Assembly (NCBI GenBank): GCA_945859605.1 | Contig: OX243820.1 | Coordinates: 26,589,577 to 26,653,576 of the forward strand | Source: Lumbricus rubellus | Lineage: Eukaryota; Annelida; Clitellata; Crassiclitellata; Lumbricidae | Reading direction: 5' to 3' | Length of the DNA: 64,000 bases | Part shown: positions 11,684 to 23,340 of the stretch, piece by piece | Layout: each line of letters opens with the position of its first letter | Position numbering within the stretch: the stretch's first letter is position 1 | The notes under the pieces: generated by a model | What the model was told of the DNA's origin: nothing | Database searches by the model: none | Seen by the model: only the letters and a program-made list of their open reading frames with translations | Translations under genes and position numbers: made by a program

Positions 11684-12355
11684 TTAACCTCCTTAGCGTT
11701 AATCCCGAGTGGTACTCGGGAAGGGAATTTTATGCAAAAACGGTTAATCCCGAGTGACACTCGGGATCAGGGCTAGTATTGCATTCGGCATGGTTAATCA
11801 CGCATCTTACTCGGGATAGCGAATATGAGACGGAATCGAAGTGTTATGCATCCGATGAAGCACGTGCTGCGCGCATTTATGCGTACATATATGCATAAAT
11901 ACATAGATATTCATACATAGAAACATATATATACCTACATACAAAATATTTACCTACTTACATACGTATATACATAAATACATACATACACACATAAATA
12001 TATACATACATGCATAAATACATATATATGCATACATACATGTACATATATACATGCATACATAAATATATACATACATGCATAAATACATATATATATA
12101 TATTCATACGTACACACATATATACATGCATACATATATACATGCATCCATAAATATATACATATGTATATACCTACGTGTATACATATATGTACATGCA
12201 TACATGCATACATACATACATGCATACATACATATAGATACATGCATACTTACATGCATACATACATACATACATACATACATAGTATAACCATAAATAA
12301 ATGTAACGTTTCTGACAAGTTTTTCCGGAAAGTAATGTAACGCTAAGGAGGTTAA
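11684..12355. mobile_element. TTAA-bounded element filled with CATA repeats (672 bp)
   Basis: Ends TTAACCTCCTTAGCGTTA and TAACGCTAAGGAGGTTAA are a perfect 18-bp inverted repeat bounded by TTAA. Just inside the left end, TTAATCCCGAG plus an inverted ACTCGGG arm recurs at about 11699 and 11743, with a weaker third copy near 11795. The centre (about 11880-12290) is a long degenerate CATA/TATACA tract. PiggyBac-like non-autonomous element by target site and symmetry. Confidence 0.75.
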
Positions 12356-12607
12356 GCTGCTATCTATGCAAAAGGATTTATGGCAGTTTGACTGAAGTTG
12401 GGTTTCATGTTATTTTTCTTATTGCTGGCTTGTTTATTATTGTTTTGTTGCTTGAAATGTTGCTGAGCCTTGCATAACCAGACATCAGAGAGAGAGACAC
12501 ACACACACACACACAGAGACACAGAGAGAGAGCTTTAGGAGCAGACTAAAGCAGGTGCAGCAGCAGAAGCCAAACGTGAATGATGTGCCGTGTTTTATGG
12601 CTTGCCT

Positions 12608-12690
12608 TCAGAGCACACCACCACACACCACCACCGCACACCCCCACCACCACACACCACCACCACACACCACCACCACACACCACCACC
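12608..12690. repeat. (CCA)n-type simple repeat
   Basis: CACCACCACACA repeats, followed at 12740-12890 by a CAGACAGAGAGA repeat. Frames across these are repeat translations. Confidence 0.85.
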
Positions 12691-13924
12691 ATGTTCCTCA
12701 ATCAGTTCAGCCTGCTCCTCTCTTCTTAAATATGAGACTTGAGCGAAAGAGAGCAATAGACAGACAGAGACATACAGCCATACACACACACAGAGACAGA
12801 CATACAGACAGAGAGAGCAATAGACAGAGACATACAGACAGACAGAGAGAGCAATAGACAGAGACAGACAGACAGACGGAGAGAGGGCTAAGATGGTGGT
12901 CATTAGGTCGTCTCATTTGCTGAGCTGATGTAGAGGGTTGATGGCAACCCTTTTGCACTGGCAGGCAGTCACTGATAGCCAAGGAGGGAGTATCTGAGGG
13001 ATCTGTCTTCTAGTTGGTCTGGTTGGGCAAGATCAAGGGCGGCTCCTGTATGTCATTATTATTATTATCCAGACCTCTCTCTATGGCAAGATGTACAGCT
13101 GCTAATCATTTATGACAGTCTGCTATGTAGCATAGGATAAGGCAGAACAACATAAAGCAGATGGATATCAATGGTCCAACCTGTTTGTTGTTATACACGT
13201 GCATTGAGAGCACTCTACTTCTCAATGCATGGTCTATAACTGTGGCCACGTTTTGTGCTCTTCACTACATATATACTATATATAATATATATGTATGTAT
13301 GTATTATAATATATATATATACATATATATATATATTATTTAGTTGCTTCATTGTAGTCAACCACAATGGCCTGATTTTATGTGTCTGTTAACCGGGCTG
13401 GTAATGGCTTCATGCTGTGTGACCTGTGACCGTTGCTTTAGGGTACATGTATTGTCTGGGTGTCTAACGTCTGAATGTCATTTGAAATTTTATATGGCAG
13501 TCTAGTCACTCTAGTGACTTCATTGTCAGTCAGCAAGGCACTCACTGCAGCCCTATTGAGGTCATAGGAAATTGTGTCTGCTTGTAAGCCCCGCTAGCTG
13601 TGGATGTTATTTCTTGTCTGTTGTTACCCACACTAGTGGTGGTGGCAAGGAATGCGAATACGGGTGTGGCCTTTCAACTGTTAACTCCTTTCTGGTTGGT
13701 TGGTGCTTTTCTTTAGTTTGTCCTTGGTGATTATTGTTGCATGTCATGACATGTACAATTGTACGTGTAGTGTCTTCTTTGTGTCTGATCACTGTGCTTC
13801 CATCCAGTCACCTTTTGTTTCCTATCAGCATTCTCCTTCTTAAAAAACCATTGTTGCAGATATACGGATTACTTGTGTTGTTTCACCATTTTTAGTGCTA
13901 TGGCAAATTTAGCCAGTAGGCTTC

Positions 13925-14440
13925 ATGTTAGCCAACTTCATTTTTAAGCTGGCTGCATTTCTAACCAGCCAATTAAAAAGTGCTGTAATATGCCAAACAG
14001 ATTTCTGTCCAGGGCAACGCCCCTGTTGTCATAGGCCCCAGGTGGTCAAATCTGGATCCATTCATAACCAGCCAACTTCATTTAAACCAGCTACATTTCT
14101 ATTTAAACCAGCCAGCTTCATTTAAGCCAGCTACATTTCTATTTAAACCAGCCAACTTCATTTAAGCCAGCTACATTTCTATTTAAACCAGCCAGCTTCA
14201 TTTTAAGCCAGCTGCATTTCTAGCCAGCCAACTTTATTTTTAAGCCAGCTGCCTTTCTAACCAGCCAACTTCATTTTTAAGCCAGCTACATTTCTAACCA
14301 GCCAACTTCATTTAAGCCAGCTGCATTTCTAGCCAGCCAATTTCATTTAAGCCAGCTCCATTTCTAACCAGCCAACTTCATTTAAGTCGGCTTAATTTTG
14401 ATCCAGCTAATTTCGCTGAGACCAACTTTATTTCTAGCCA
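13925..14440. repeat. Minisatellite of CCAGCC/CCAGCT units
   Basis: About a dozen degenerate units of roughly 36-40 bp, each CCAGCCAACTTCATTTAAG followed by CCAGCTACATTTCTAA. It is in the second PIM intron. The half-unit CCAGCT-CATTTCT resembles the units inside the nested element at 25233-25918. Confidence 0.8.
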
Positions 14441-14814
14441 GCCAGCTTTTTCATTGCTACCCAGCCAACTCAATTTCCCTGACCATTTCATGTTTCTATA
14501 GCGTGGCATAATGATGATTGAAATGAATGTGGACAGTTTTTGTTTGTTTACAAAACATCTGGTCGTTGCGTGGGTGCCACATCGGAATTGGCGTTTTGCC
14601 AGAAATTGTGAGCGATGGATTTTGTTCCATAATAGTTGGATGGTTGCGAGAGATGGACAGGAATGTCATTGTTCAAGGGCTCCTATATCTTTAGATGCAA
14701 TATATCTAGATGTATAAATGCATTGTTCACCAATCAATTCATAATAGATCCTTCAGCATGTCTGCATCTTTTGCATTCAATGCTGCCTCTGCAATCGCAT
14801 CTCTCTGTCTTGTC

Positions 14815-14870
14815 TGTGTCTGTCTGTCTGTCTGTCTGTCTGTCTTGCCTTGTCTGTCTGTCTGTCTCGC
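14815..14870. repeat. (TCTG)n microsatellite
   Basis: TGTCTGTCTGTC runs, in the second PIM intron. A TA run follows at 15178-15200 and a GGT/GGGGG tract at 15418-15472. Confidence 0.85.
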
Positions 14871-16454
14871 AGACTCATCATGGAATCCTGCTCCAGGGCA
14901 ACTGCTGGGCTCAACAGACGTCTGCTGTGTCTCCACACGGGCCTTCGCCCCCTCACCATCTGGTGCCAAAATAATTCTACTACTTGAGACCCAACGGGAA
15001 TCGGATTCCAATAAACTCCGCCCACCTACAGAAGCAGAGATATGTGCATGCCCATTATTGCCCACGTATCATACATAAACACATACTGTGTGCATTAATA
15101 CATCACATATACACAGCAGGATGTGTGCTTGTATTTTTGTATTCACATGCAAATGACACCCGCATAATATGAGTATAATATATATATATATATATATATA
15201 CACAGTACTGCACGCATGCACTTGCATGTACATTCATACATACATGCATGCACGCATAGATGATTGTATTTATATGCACACGAGAAAAATTTTTTTAATA
15301 TAATAATAATAATAATCTATGGGGAGAATATATTTATAAAACCGTTTGTGTAACTTCTGTATGTACCTGACTGTATGCATTGTAATAATAGTTCAGGTAT
15401 TAAGGATGGACGCTGGGCAGGGTGGCGGGGGGGGTGGTGGTAGTGGCGGGGGGGGGGGAGGTAGTGGTGGTGGCCGTGATATCAGGCATAAACTGTTGAG
15501 TCTCTACATAGAGAACACAGCACAGCCAACTTGAATGCTTATATGATTTGTAGACTATTTATAGTTTTATTCTCGGAAGTTTTTTTCTGTTGCCGAGTCG
15601 AGCCTGAAAGACTAGATCTGCTTGAGAATGAGGAGAAGGGAGGAGGAGAAGGGAGGAGGAGGGGATGAGATGGAGGAGGAAGAGGAGCAGGAAGAGAGAC
15701 AGACGCGTTGGGGACTTATTGATTTGTTTTCGTTCTGCCTCCGCTTCCTCTTCTCTGTCAAGTGTCCAAGCAGTGGCAAGAAGCACCCTCTACATGTTTA
15801 GTGGGGTTCTGTATTTGTGCAGCCCATGGTTCATGTGGTCCACTTTGCCCCGTGCATGCCCTGTGACCAGGAAGTTGTAAGTACTGTGCGGCCTTTATAA
15901 TAACCAGCCCTGTTTGCAGTTACCCGTGGGGAAGTGTGGTCCAATCTTGGGTGTCATTCGTTCATTCGGTGCAATTTTGCCGCTGTTGAGTCAAGGTTTG
16001 AGTCAAGGTTTTAGGCGGTAGTTGTCACGGGATGCAGTACAGTTTGGCCTTGTTCAAACTACCAGCTTCTCTGCAGGATCTAGCAATATGCTGTGATGGG
16101 TGCATGAACTACATCCTGGAAAATTCTGATGTTTGAGAGGCCAAGGCCAAGAGTTGTAAACTTCAGTTACCTTGCTCGCCAAATTTTTATATTTTTTATC
16201 AATCTTTTTGGCTTCACCAAGGTTGAGTAAATGGCATAATTTGATCTACCCTTATGCTTGTGTTCGGTTTAAGCATAAATTGGTGATCCAACAGTTGCCA
16301 AACTCTTCTTTAGGTTACATTGCTTGATTGCTAATTGCTGCAATTAATATGTTTTATTGGTCCAACAAAGAACATTACAGTTCTGGTATTCACATTTCTA
16401 AAATCAGGAATATATTAAAGTTCTTACATGCATACATACATATACATACATACT

Positions 16455-16705
16455 CAGTGGCGTAGCAAGGAATTTATGATGGGTGGATTTGGGCTTTTAT
16501 GGCCTGGCCAGATGCCCTTCCTGACACCAACCCAACAATATTACAGTACTTAAATAAAAAAGGGAATAAAATAAAGTAAGAAAACTATTGTTACTACAAA
16601 CAGTTTTTTTAATTTTTATTATTTAAGTGGATAAATAACCTTTTAAAAACTTCCTAGCCCAATGGGGGGTTTAACTCCCGAAACCCCCACTTGTTTACGC
16701 CCCTG
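16455..16705. mobile_element. hAT-type MITE (251 bp)
   Basis: Ends CAGTGGCGTAGCAAGG and TTTACGCCCCTG form an imperfect inverted repeat. Flanked by the perfect 8-bp duplication TACATACT (16447-16454 and 16706-16713). Eight-bp duplications with CAGNGGCG ends are typical of hAT. No coding capacity. Confidence 0.85.
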
Positions 16706-17254
16706 TACATACTTAATTAATGTCCAACTGGTCACTTTGCAGTTGCCATCTAGGAAGTTAAAGGCGGGTGTAAGCCTTATCAAACCTGCTTCCTTCTTAT
16801 CTTCACGCCAGTCTGTTGCCATTTAACCACCTGTACAATGTGTAGCCTACATGTTGATGGGAAATTGATGGTTTTAGTTTGTCCTAGATACAGTGCATCT
16901 GCACTCTGGCGATATTCACTTTATGCAGATTTCCTTTTGAATCGCACACACTATTAAGTCTATTATGGCAATAATGTGTTCTAAACATAGCACGTCTGAT
17001 ATTTTTATGAAGTTTTTCGTGGAGGCTGGCTGGCTGTTGGTGAACTTTTTTCAGTGCAGATATGTTTAGATGTTTAAACGCATCACTTGGCTTGGCTACT
17101 GGCTGTGTCATATTTTTGTGAAGATGCTTAGACTGTTGATGTTTACTCTTTGGAAGATGAAATATGTAAGAGCTTGTGGACCATGAATGGCAGTTTAAAT
17201 AAATCACATGGGATGATTATATTTTCAGATGATTATAATTATGTTGATGACTCT

Positions 17255-17525
17255 GTAGCCGCGTCCTCTTAGTGCTCGCCATTCCCCCCTCTCCGCTTCA
17301 TTCAGCTGAACAGAGTCTGCTGTCAGTCCCTTTTGCTCATACCTCTGCCTTTTTCTGTTTCTCTTTGGATTACTCTGTCTCCATCTACTCAGTCTCAACT
17401 CCTAACTGGTAATCCCTCCTCATCATTTTCTTTCCTCAAAACCTATTTTTTCTCTCGTGGCCTTGCGCACTGGGAGTGCCTCTGAATGGTTCACCCTAGT
17501 AAAGGCGCTCTATAATTGTTTTAAT
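17255..17525 (+). mobile_element. Degraded LINE 3' end
   Basis: Pyrimidine-rich coding-like debris ends in TTTTCTCTCGTGGCCTTGCGCACTGG, then GAGTGCCTCTGAATGG and AAAGGCGCTCTATAATTG. The last part matches, in reverse, 30087-30190 and resembles the SINE tail hairpin. Confidence 0.5.
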
Positions 17526-17657
17526 ACATTAAAATATAATAATGTTTGTGTTGAATGAATTCGTTTTCAGTGCACAAGTCTTTTGATCTTGATTTTGTGG
17601 CAGAACTGGTGAGATTTTGAACGTTCAAGGCATCGTCTGTTTTGTGTTTCTGTTCAG

Positions 17658-17834
17658 GTACCCGTGTCTACAGTCCACCGGAGTGGGTCCGTAACCGCAA
17701 GTACAATGGTGTCGCAGCAACCGTCTGGTCTCTCGGTGTTCTGCTGTACGACATGGTCTGCGGTGATATACCGTTCGATCAGGACGACCAGATCCTACGA
17801 GCAAACGTTGTTTTCGACCGAGATCTTTCTGCTG
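17658..17834 (+). CDS. PIM-family kinase, activation-segment exon
   Basis: A 177-nt exon (TTCAG acceptor, GTACGC donor) reading [11 protein letters not shown], then [18 protein letters not shown]. The activation segment ends in PPE rather than the usual APE, as in vertebrate PIMs, and W-S-L-G is the kinase subdomain IX motif. Phase 1 in and phase 1 out. A SINE in reverse orientation begins about 30 bp after the donor. Confidence 0.95.
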
Positions 17835-17865
17835 GTACGCTCACCTTTCTTGCTTTTGTATGTAT

Positions 17866-18077
17866 GTGCACTTGTTATATAGCGCCCCTTCAAGCTCTCG
17901 CTACTCAGAGGCGCTCCCGAATGCAAAGCGGACACTGCATCGGAGTTTCAGGCCGAAGCGCTGAGCAAATTTTGTGAGTGAAGGACTTGCCCAATGTCTT
18001 ACGCGGCGAGGTGGATTCGAACCTCGAACGTTCTGGCTCCAAGGCAACGACTACACCACTACACCACCGCGCCCCAC
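17866..18077 (-). mobile_element. tRNA-derived SINE, copy 4 (reverse)
   Basis: Reverse orientation: GCGCCCC tail at the left, then body complement, then GGATTCGAACCTC (B box complement) and CACTACACCACCGCGCCCCAC (head). It starts right after the exon 17658-17834 donor, so part of the intron 5' end is SINE tail. Confidence 0.85.
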
Positions 18078-18848
18078 TTGCATGGTTGTGTTGTGATGAA
18101 TTGTCAATGTGAAATTATTTTATGTAGCATCATTTTATGTAGCATCCATATAAGGCTCCATTATTCTAAGATTCAAGAGCTTTTTGAGTCGACTCAATAC
18201 ACGTGATGTTTTGTAATATTCTGATGGAGGAATTTTTTATTGCTTTACTGCATTGGGTACGAGTGTAAGAGGAAGTTCTTTGTTGTACATGTATGTTATT
18301 GTATATGTTATTGTTGACAGGAGAAGCATGTACTGTCTCTGGGTGTTCTGCTGTATGACATGGTCTGTAGGAGTAAACTTTAGAATTGGGACAGGTGGTT
18401 ATAAATTGGTATGCAATTCTGCCTTGGACCAGTGTTTCTAGGAATTAGGAACCAGGTTTCTATGCTGGCTGGCAGAAACTTCCTAGGAAGTATTTCTTTA
18501 ACTACTATCTAAAAGTGTAAAAAATGGATGAAAATGGCATTTCTTGAACCTTAGATTGTGCACAGAAAAGTCTGTTTTGAGGATTTGGCTACATCTGACG
18601 TGGTTGGTTGAAATTTAAAAGAATTGTCAGTTCAATGCAGATTGATTTACTGTTGACTGGGGTTATTGTGTATTTGACTGATAGACAGACAGTCTCGCTT
18701 TTATTGCTTATAACATGTTTATCTGTTTAAATGATTAACTGTCTTGTTGATTGAATTTATATTCGGTTGATTGAATTTATATTCGGTCCATTGAATTCTT
18801 TACCAGTTAGTTGGAGAATTCAAATGAATTGTTGTTGTTGTCGTTTAG

Positions 18849-19033
18849 ACGTGAAAGATCTCATTTCTCGATGCTTGTCAGTGCGACCGTCTGACCGGCC
18901 GACGCTGGACGGCATTCTCGTTCATCCGTGGATGACGTCGACGGAAAAGCGACCGTCTGCTGGAAAACTCATCCCTACCACACCTCCGTCTTTGTCATCG
19001 GAGACGACGCTACTCCGCGAAACCGTTTTATGA
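18849..19033 (+). CDS. PIM-family kinase, terminal exon
   Basis: Begins after TCGTTTAG and reads V-K-D-L-I-S-R-C-L-S-V-R-P-S-D-R-P-T, the subdomain XI arginine region, then H-P-W-M and a short tail ending L-R-E-T-V-L before TGA. The four visible exons total 774 nt, giving 257 residues plus stop, in one frame. Only the N-terminal lobe upstream of the catalytic lysine is missing from the window. The tail is short, as expected for PIM kinases, which lack a separate regulatory domain. Confidence 0.93.
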
Positions 19034-19641
19034 TTCTGCCCCTGGTGATGACTCTCGCAACTTGATAAAAGCAACATCTCGCTAGTACTCGGAGCGCCGA
19101 CGTTTCTCCTCGTGCACGACTGACCGACGTCCTTGGGTCGAGGAGGGACGATGGGGCGCGAACTGGACCCGCGCCCCACCCTCGGACCGATGACGACCCG
19201 ATGTCGTGTGATCTCTCGTTTGCTGTGGGTTTCTCGCGGTCAGGTGGTTTTGGAGGATGGGAGAAACGGGCGGATGGAGGAGGAGGAGGAGGAGCTGGTG
19301 TTTCTTTTGGAAGACATGAACAGCAGCCACGGACCGTAGCTCTGTCGTTGGTGTTGAAGAACTGTGGGCCCCCTAATAGTGGTGCCTTTTGTAATCGGTA
19401 GCGTTAAGTTCCATTGAGACTCTATTGTTGTTGTTCGCGGTGGTCGCTGTTTGACAGTCACGATGCGCAGTTGTTGAGTTCAAGCAATTTAAAGCCGTTG
19501 TTTCAAACGTGTGCTGTTGCTGTTGTTGCTGCTGCTGCTGGCGTTTCAGGGTCTATTGTGTCATTTTGTTGAATTTGAGTTGAGTTGTTGCCACGTAATA
19601 ATATACATTTGCAAACGTACTTTTTGCGAACGGCATATTCG

Positions 19642-20080
19642 GTAAAATCTTTGAATGTTGATTCGACTGTATGCCGCATTTCTTGAGCAGCCATTGTTGC
19701 TTAGCGTTTGAAATTAATTCTAGTGAATGACGTAATCAATAAAAACTTTGCATGTTAATTCTGCTATTCACTGCATTTCTTGAGCAGATATTAATGCCTA
19801 GCATTTGAAAATTAATTCTAGTAAATCAATAAAATCTTTGAATGTAATTCTACGATATACCACATTTCCTGAGCAGACTGTATTGCTCAGCATTAAAAAA
19901 TTAATTCTAGTAAATCACTAAAATCTTTGAATGTTAATTCTGCTATATGCAACATTGCCAGTGTTGCTTAGCGTTTGAAAAATTAATTCTAATGAATGGT
20001 GCAGTCCATAAAATCTTTGAATGTTAAGTTAACTGTGTTGAATGCTGCATTTCTTGAGCCTCCAGTATTGCTTCGCGTGC
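19642..20080. repeat. 90-bp tandem repeat in the PIM 3' flank carrying poly(A) signals
   Basis: Nearly five diverged copies of a 89-96 bp unit containing AAATCTTTGAATGTTAATTC, then GCATTTCTTGAGCAG, then TTGCTTAGCGTTTGAAA and TTAATTCTAG. The junctions begin near 19644, 19741, 19831, 19920 and 20010. Two junctions contain AATAAA (19738-19743 and 19828-19833); the others have mutated forms (GTAAAA, CTAAAA, CATAAA). It starts about 610 bp after the PIM stop codon. Confidence 0.8.
19738..19743 (+). terminator. Candidate poly(A) signal of the PIM gene
   Basis: The first AATAAA seen downstream of the stop at 19033, inside the tandem repeat, implying a 3' UTR of about 720 nt. A second AATAAA at 19828 could be used instead. 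Confidence 0.4.
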
Positions 20081-21326
20081 CGTATGATATGCTTCAGTAT
20101 GCCACTGCATTGGAATTTGCTGTGTTTGCAATGAAAGCCTGTTTGTTGAGACACTGCATGCTTAAAAATTTCGAAACCTAGAATTCAAATGAATAAATGC
20201 TATATTGGTTTAAGAATTAAAGCACTAAAAACAGCCTCTTGATTTATGATGAAGTCTTGCTAATTTGCTTGTATGGACTGCCGGTGTGACCTTGTGGCTA
20301 CCGTCCTTCTACCACATATGCTGATTTTTATGGCATTGACGCTGAAGTCACAGCTGTGTTGTTTTCCATAGTGTAGTAGGCTAGTAGCCGTTTGTTGACA
20401 GCATCAACCAAATACAAAATAACAGCAATCAGTACAAACTCGATGACTTTCAAGTGATTGGTGCATAAGTCAAAGGATCAATCCAAAAAGGTTGTACGGA
20501 CACGCTGAGACTGGATTGACCTTTCTCAATAACATTTGGCTGTAGTAAAACAGGGCAAAGAACAACATGTTATACATGAAATGAACATGAACTGAAATGA
20601 ATAACAAACAGATAAAAATGATTTAAATATAGTAAACAGAGATTAAACAGTAGTATATAGATTATATTAAAAATCCTATTCCCTCGGTCGTAAACCATTG
20701 ATGGCTTATGACCTTCAGTTTCTGTAGCTCCATAACTGTACTCTAGATATTCATTGTTTGCTACAACAGACATAGAATTTAGGGAATTTAGGTGCTGGAT
20801 GGCTGGGATGGTATATTTAGTTGGAAAGCTCTGCTTTGGGCTTTGGTCTAAAGAGCCGTTGACCTCAACACAATGCCCTCAGGACAATAATGCCTTGGGA
20901 GGTGTCCCTGTAGAAGCATGTTTACCAGTCTCTATATCTACCTTCTACCAAATAATAAATGCTGGGAAAAACTTGCTTTGCGGTTCTTGCTGTTGTGACT
21001 CTTTAGTGTCAATATGAAGCGGACCACAGTTTCTGTAGCCTACTGTGCCAGGTCGTACGGTGTATAGAAGCCACAGTGTGCAATGACCTCTCTGGCGATT
21101 GTGACCCACAAGAAACCAGTTATTCTGGGTATCGTGGTCTTGATAACTATAGGGCCTACTGTTATAAAATTTAAAGAATAAACTGTGATCTGTTGTTTGT
21201 GGAACTTCCTTTCAACAGTGCAAAGAAAAACAAATATGCTATATTATAGTGGATGAAGCAAACCTTGAAAAATAATAATATTCTCTTTATTGAAACAATC
21301 TCGGTTGACAGACCGCAACCGGTTAC

Positions 21327-21770
21327 GGGGCCGTCCATAAAGTGTCACGCTCGAGGGGGGGGGGGTTAAGAAAGTGTGACAGTTTGTGACAGGGGGGTCA
21401 GACCATGTGTGACGTCACACATTTTATTTATTTATTTATAATTCTTTTTTATATTTTTTAAAAAGAATTTAATAGCTTTAAAAAAATGTTCACACATTTT
21501 GTGAAACATTTGAATTAATTTTATGTCAAAATAGCATGAAATGCGTATCCCTGAATGTGTTGTTCACGATTCCTCTCGCTAGGAGCTCTAGTAATGCTGC
21601 TGCGAAGCCTTGATTTAGACCCTAGTAATGTATAGCCTTTCGGTGTTAATGTTTAAAAAGTTTCGAAAGTGTGACGTACTTTGGGGGGGTCCGAGATTTG
21701 TGACAGTTTGTGACAGGGCGGGGGGTCAAAAATGGTCAAAAATAGCGTGACATACTTTATGGACGGCCCC
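21327..21770. mobile_element. MITE with GGGGCCGTCCATAAAG termini (444 bp)
   Basis: The left end GGGGCCGTCCATAAAG continues through GTGTCACGCT; the right end is its complement, AGCGTGACATACTTTATGG then ACGGCCCC. This gives about 27 bp of imperfect inverted repeat. The flanks GGTTAC and TACAGT are compatible with a 3-bp TAC duplication. Internal repeats of GTGTGACAGTTTGTGACAGG occur on both sides. Superfamily not assigned. Confidence 0.7.
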
Positions 21771-22070
21771 TACAGTGTAGGCCTACAATTGTGCCGTTTA
21801 AACAATTCACAAGAACGGAGATAACAGAATACACGGCGCTAATAGCAGCCTACAAAGCAATTGTGGTGGCAGAGTTGTATTGCCAGTCTATCTTCTACCA
21901 ATAATAAATGCTGACGAGAAAGAAAGCACAGTAGGCCTAGAGGGCTAATTGTTGCTGTTTAGCGACACCGCCATTTTAAATACATTTATAATAGTGTTGC
22001 CCTCCCACTTTAAGCTTTATCCAGGCTTAGGGCTGGCAGTGGCAGATCGAGTGCAACCAGTGGTTCAGTT

Positions 22071-22354
22071 CAGGGCCGTAGCAACAATGAACGTGGCCCC
22101 CTCCGAACATGATGTCCTGGCCGGCGGTCCCCTTACAATGCAGACACCGGGATGCGGCAATTTTTGGGCCCGAAATTTCTGACGACCTTTTTTAGTCACG
22201 CGGTCAGGATCTCGGAGAAAATTTCATCGATTCGCTGTCCAAAAAGTTTATGACCTTTTTTGTAATTTCATTCATTTTTGGCGATTTTGGGGGCCCCTTC
22301 CTTGCGGGGGCCCCCTTCGGTCGGAGGGTACGGAGGGCGGTCGCTACGCCTCTG
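22071..22354. mobile_element. hAT-type MITE (284 bp)
   Basis: Ends CAGGGCCGTAGCAAC and GTCGCTACGCCTCTG are inverted repeats, with the perfect 8-bp duplication GTTCAGTT on both sides (22063-22070 and 22355-22362). The interior TTTCTGACGACCTTTTTTAG is shared with the element at 27451-27674, so the two belong to one family. Confidence 0.87.
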
Positions 22355-22944
22355 GTTCAGTTGCACAGTAGATTAAGTTACGTACGTTAGTGCAACCTTC
22401 GACTCTCCGAGGTGAAGCAATAATGACGGGAAAATGCTTTTGCGGCAAGTTTTGCGGATAAGGATCGATAGAGATATTTCACAGAATATTAGATGATCCT
22501 TAGCGGCATGATCGTCGGCATTCTTTACAGTTTAGAGCGATTAATTTCGACTTGTGGGCTATCTAAAACTATCTATTTCTATCCTTATCTATTTCTGTTT
22601 CTGTCTATTTCTATACTTCAAGGTAGGGTACTGAGAGTTCAGTGGCACCGCGTCACAATCGACCTTCATTGTGCAGGTGTTCCAACGTATTTTTTTCGTC
22701 CATTGAACCGACCTCTCAAAAGGAGCCCAAACATCTGTAGCCTACGCCTACCTCGGTGTTGACTGCAAAATACTATTTATCCAGCCCAGGGATCTAGAGC
22801 TGGTTTACAACTGAAATAGCTTTGAATACAACTATTATTTGTTATTGCCCTCCATCTGAAGTTCAGAGCAGTAGCCTAGTGCACACGACCTTACGACGGA
22901 ACATTGAAGGCCGAAAGCAACTGTGAATTAAAAAATTAAGGACC

Positions 22945-23340
22945 TTAAGTGCCAGGAACCCTGCGCTGTAACCCCTTTTAACTCTCTCGGGTGAGACTTG
23001 ATCGAACCCGCGCTACAGGCCTATAGCCTAAACGTGCACTTTAACAGTGCTAAAAGTGTAAGAAACTAAGTGCCTGGACGCCGGGCCTTTACCTTAGGCT
23101 ACCAAAAGAAGTGCCAGGACGCCCCTTTCATTTTGAGGTGTGTTGGCCAATAAGTGGCAGGATGGCATAGAGATTTGAAATAAGTGCCAGGACACGTGAT
23201 CCACATGACCGTCCTGCGGCTTCTGCCGCACTTTAAGCCCTGCACTTTAACCAATTGGCCACCGTGCCACAGTGGCCAATGCTGACCCAACTGTTATGAA
23301 TTAAATCCTCTTTCATTCGGCCCAGAAGTGCCAGAACTAA
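22945..23340. repeat. Dispersed AAGTGCCAGGAC motif cluster
   Basis: Six variants of AAGTGCCAGGAC begin near 22948, 23068, 23109, 23152, 23182 and 23325 with irregular spacing of 30-145 bp, all in the same orientation. The intervening sequence is not obviously repeated. Function unknown. Confidence 0.5.
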
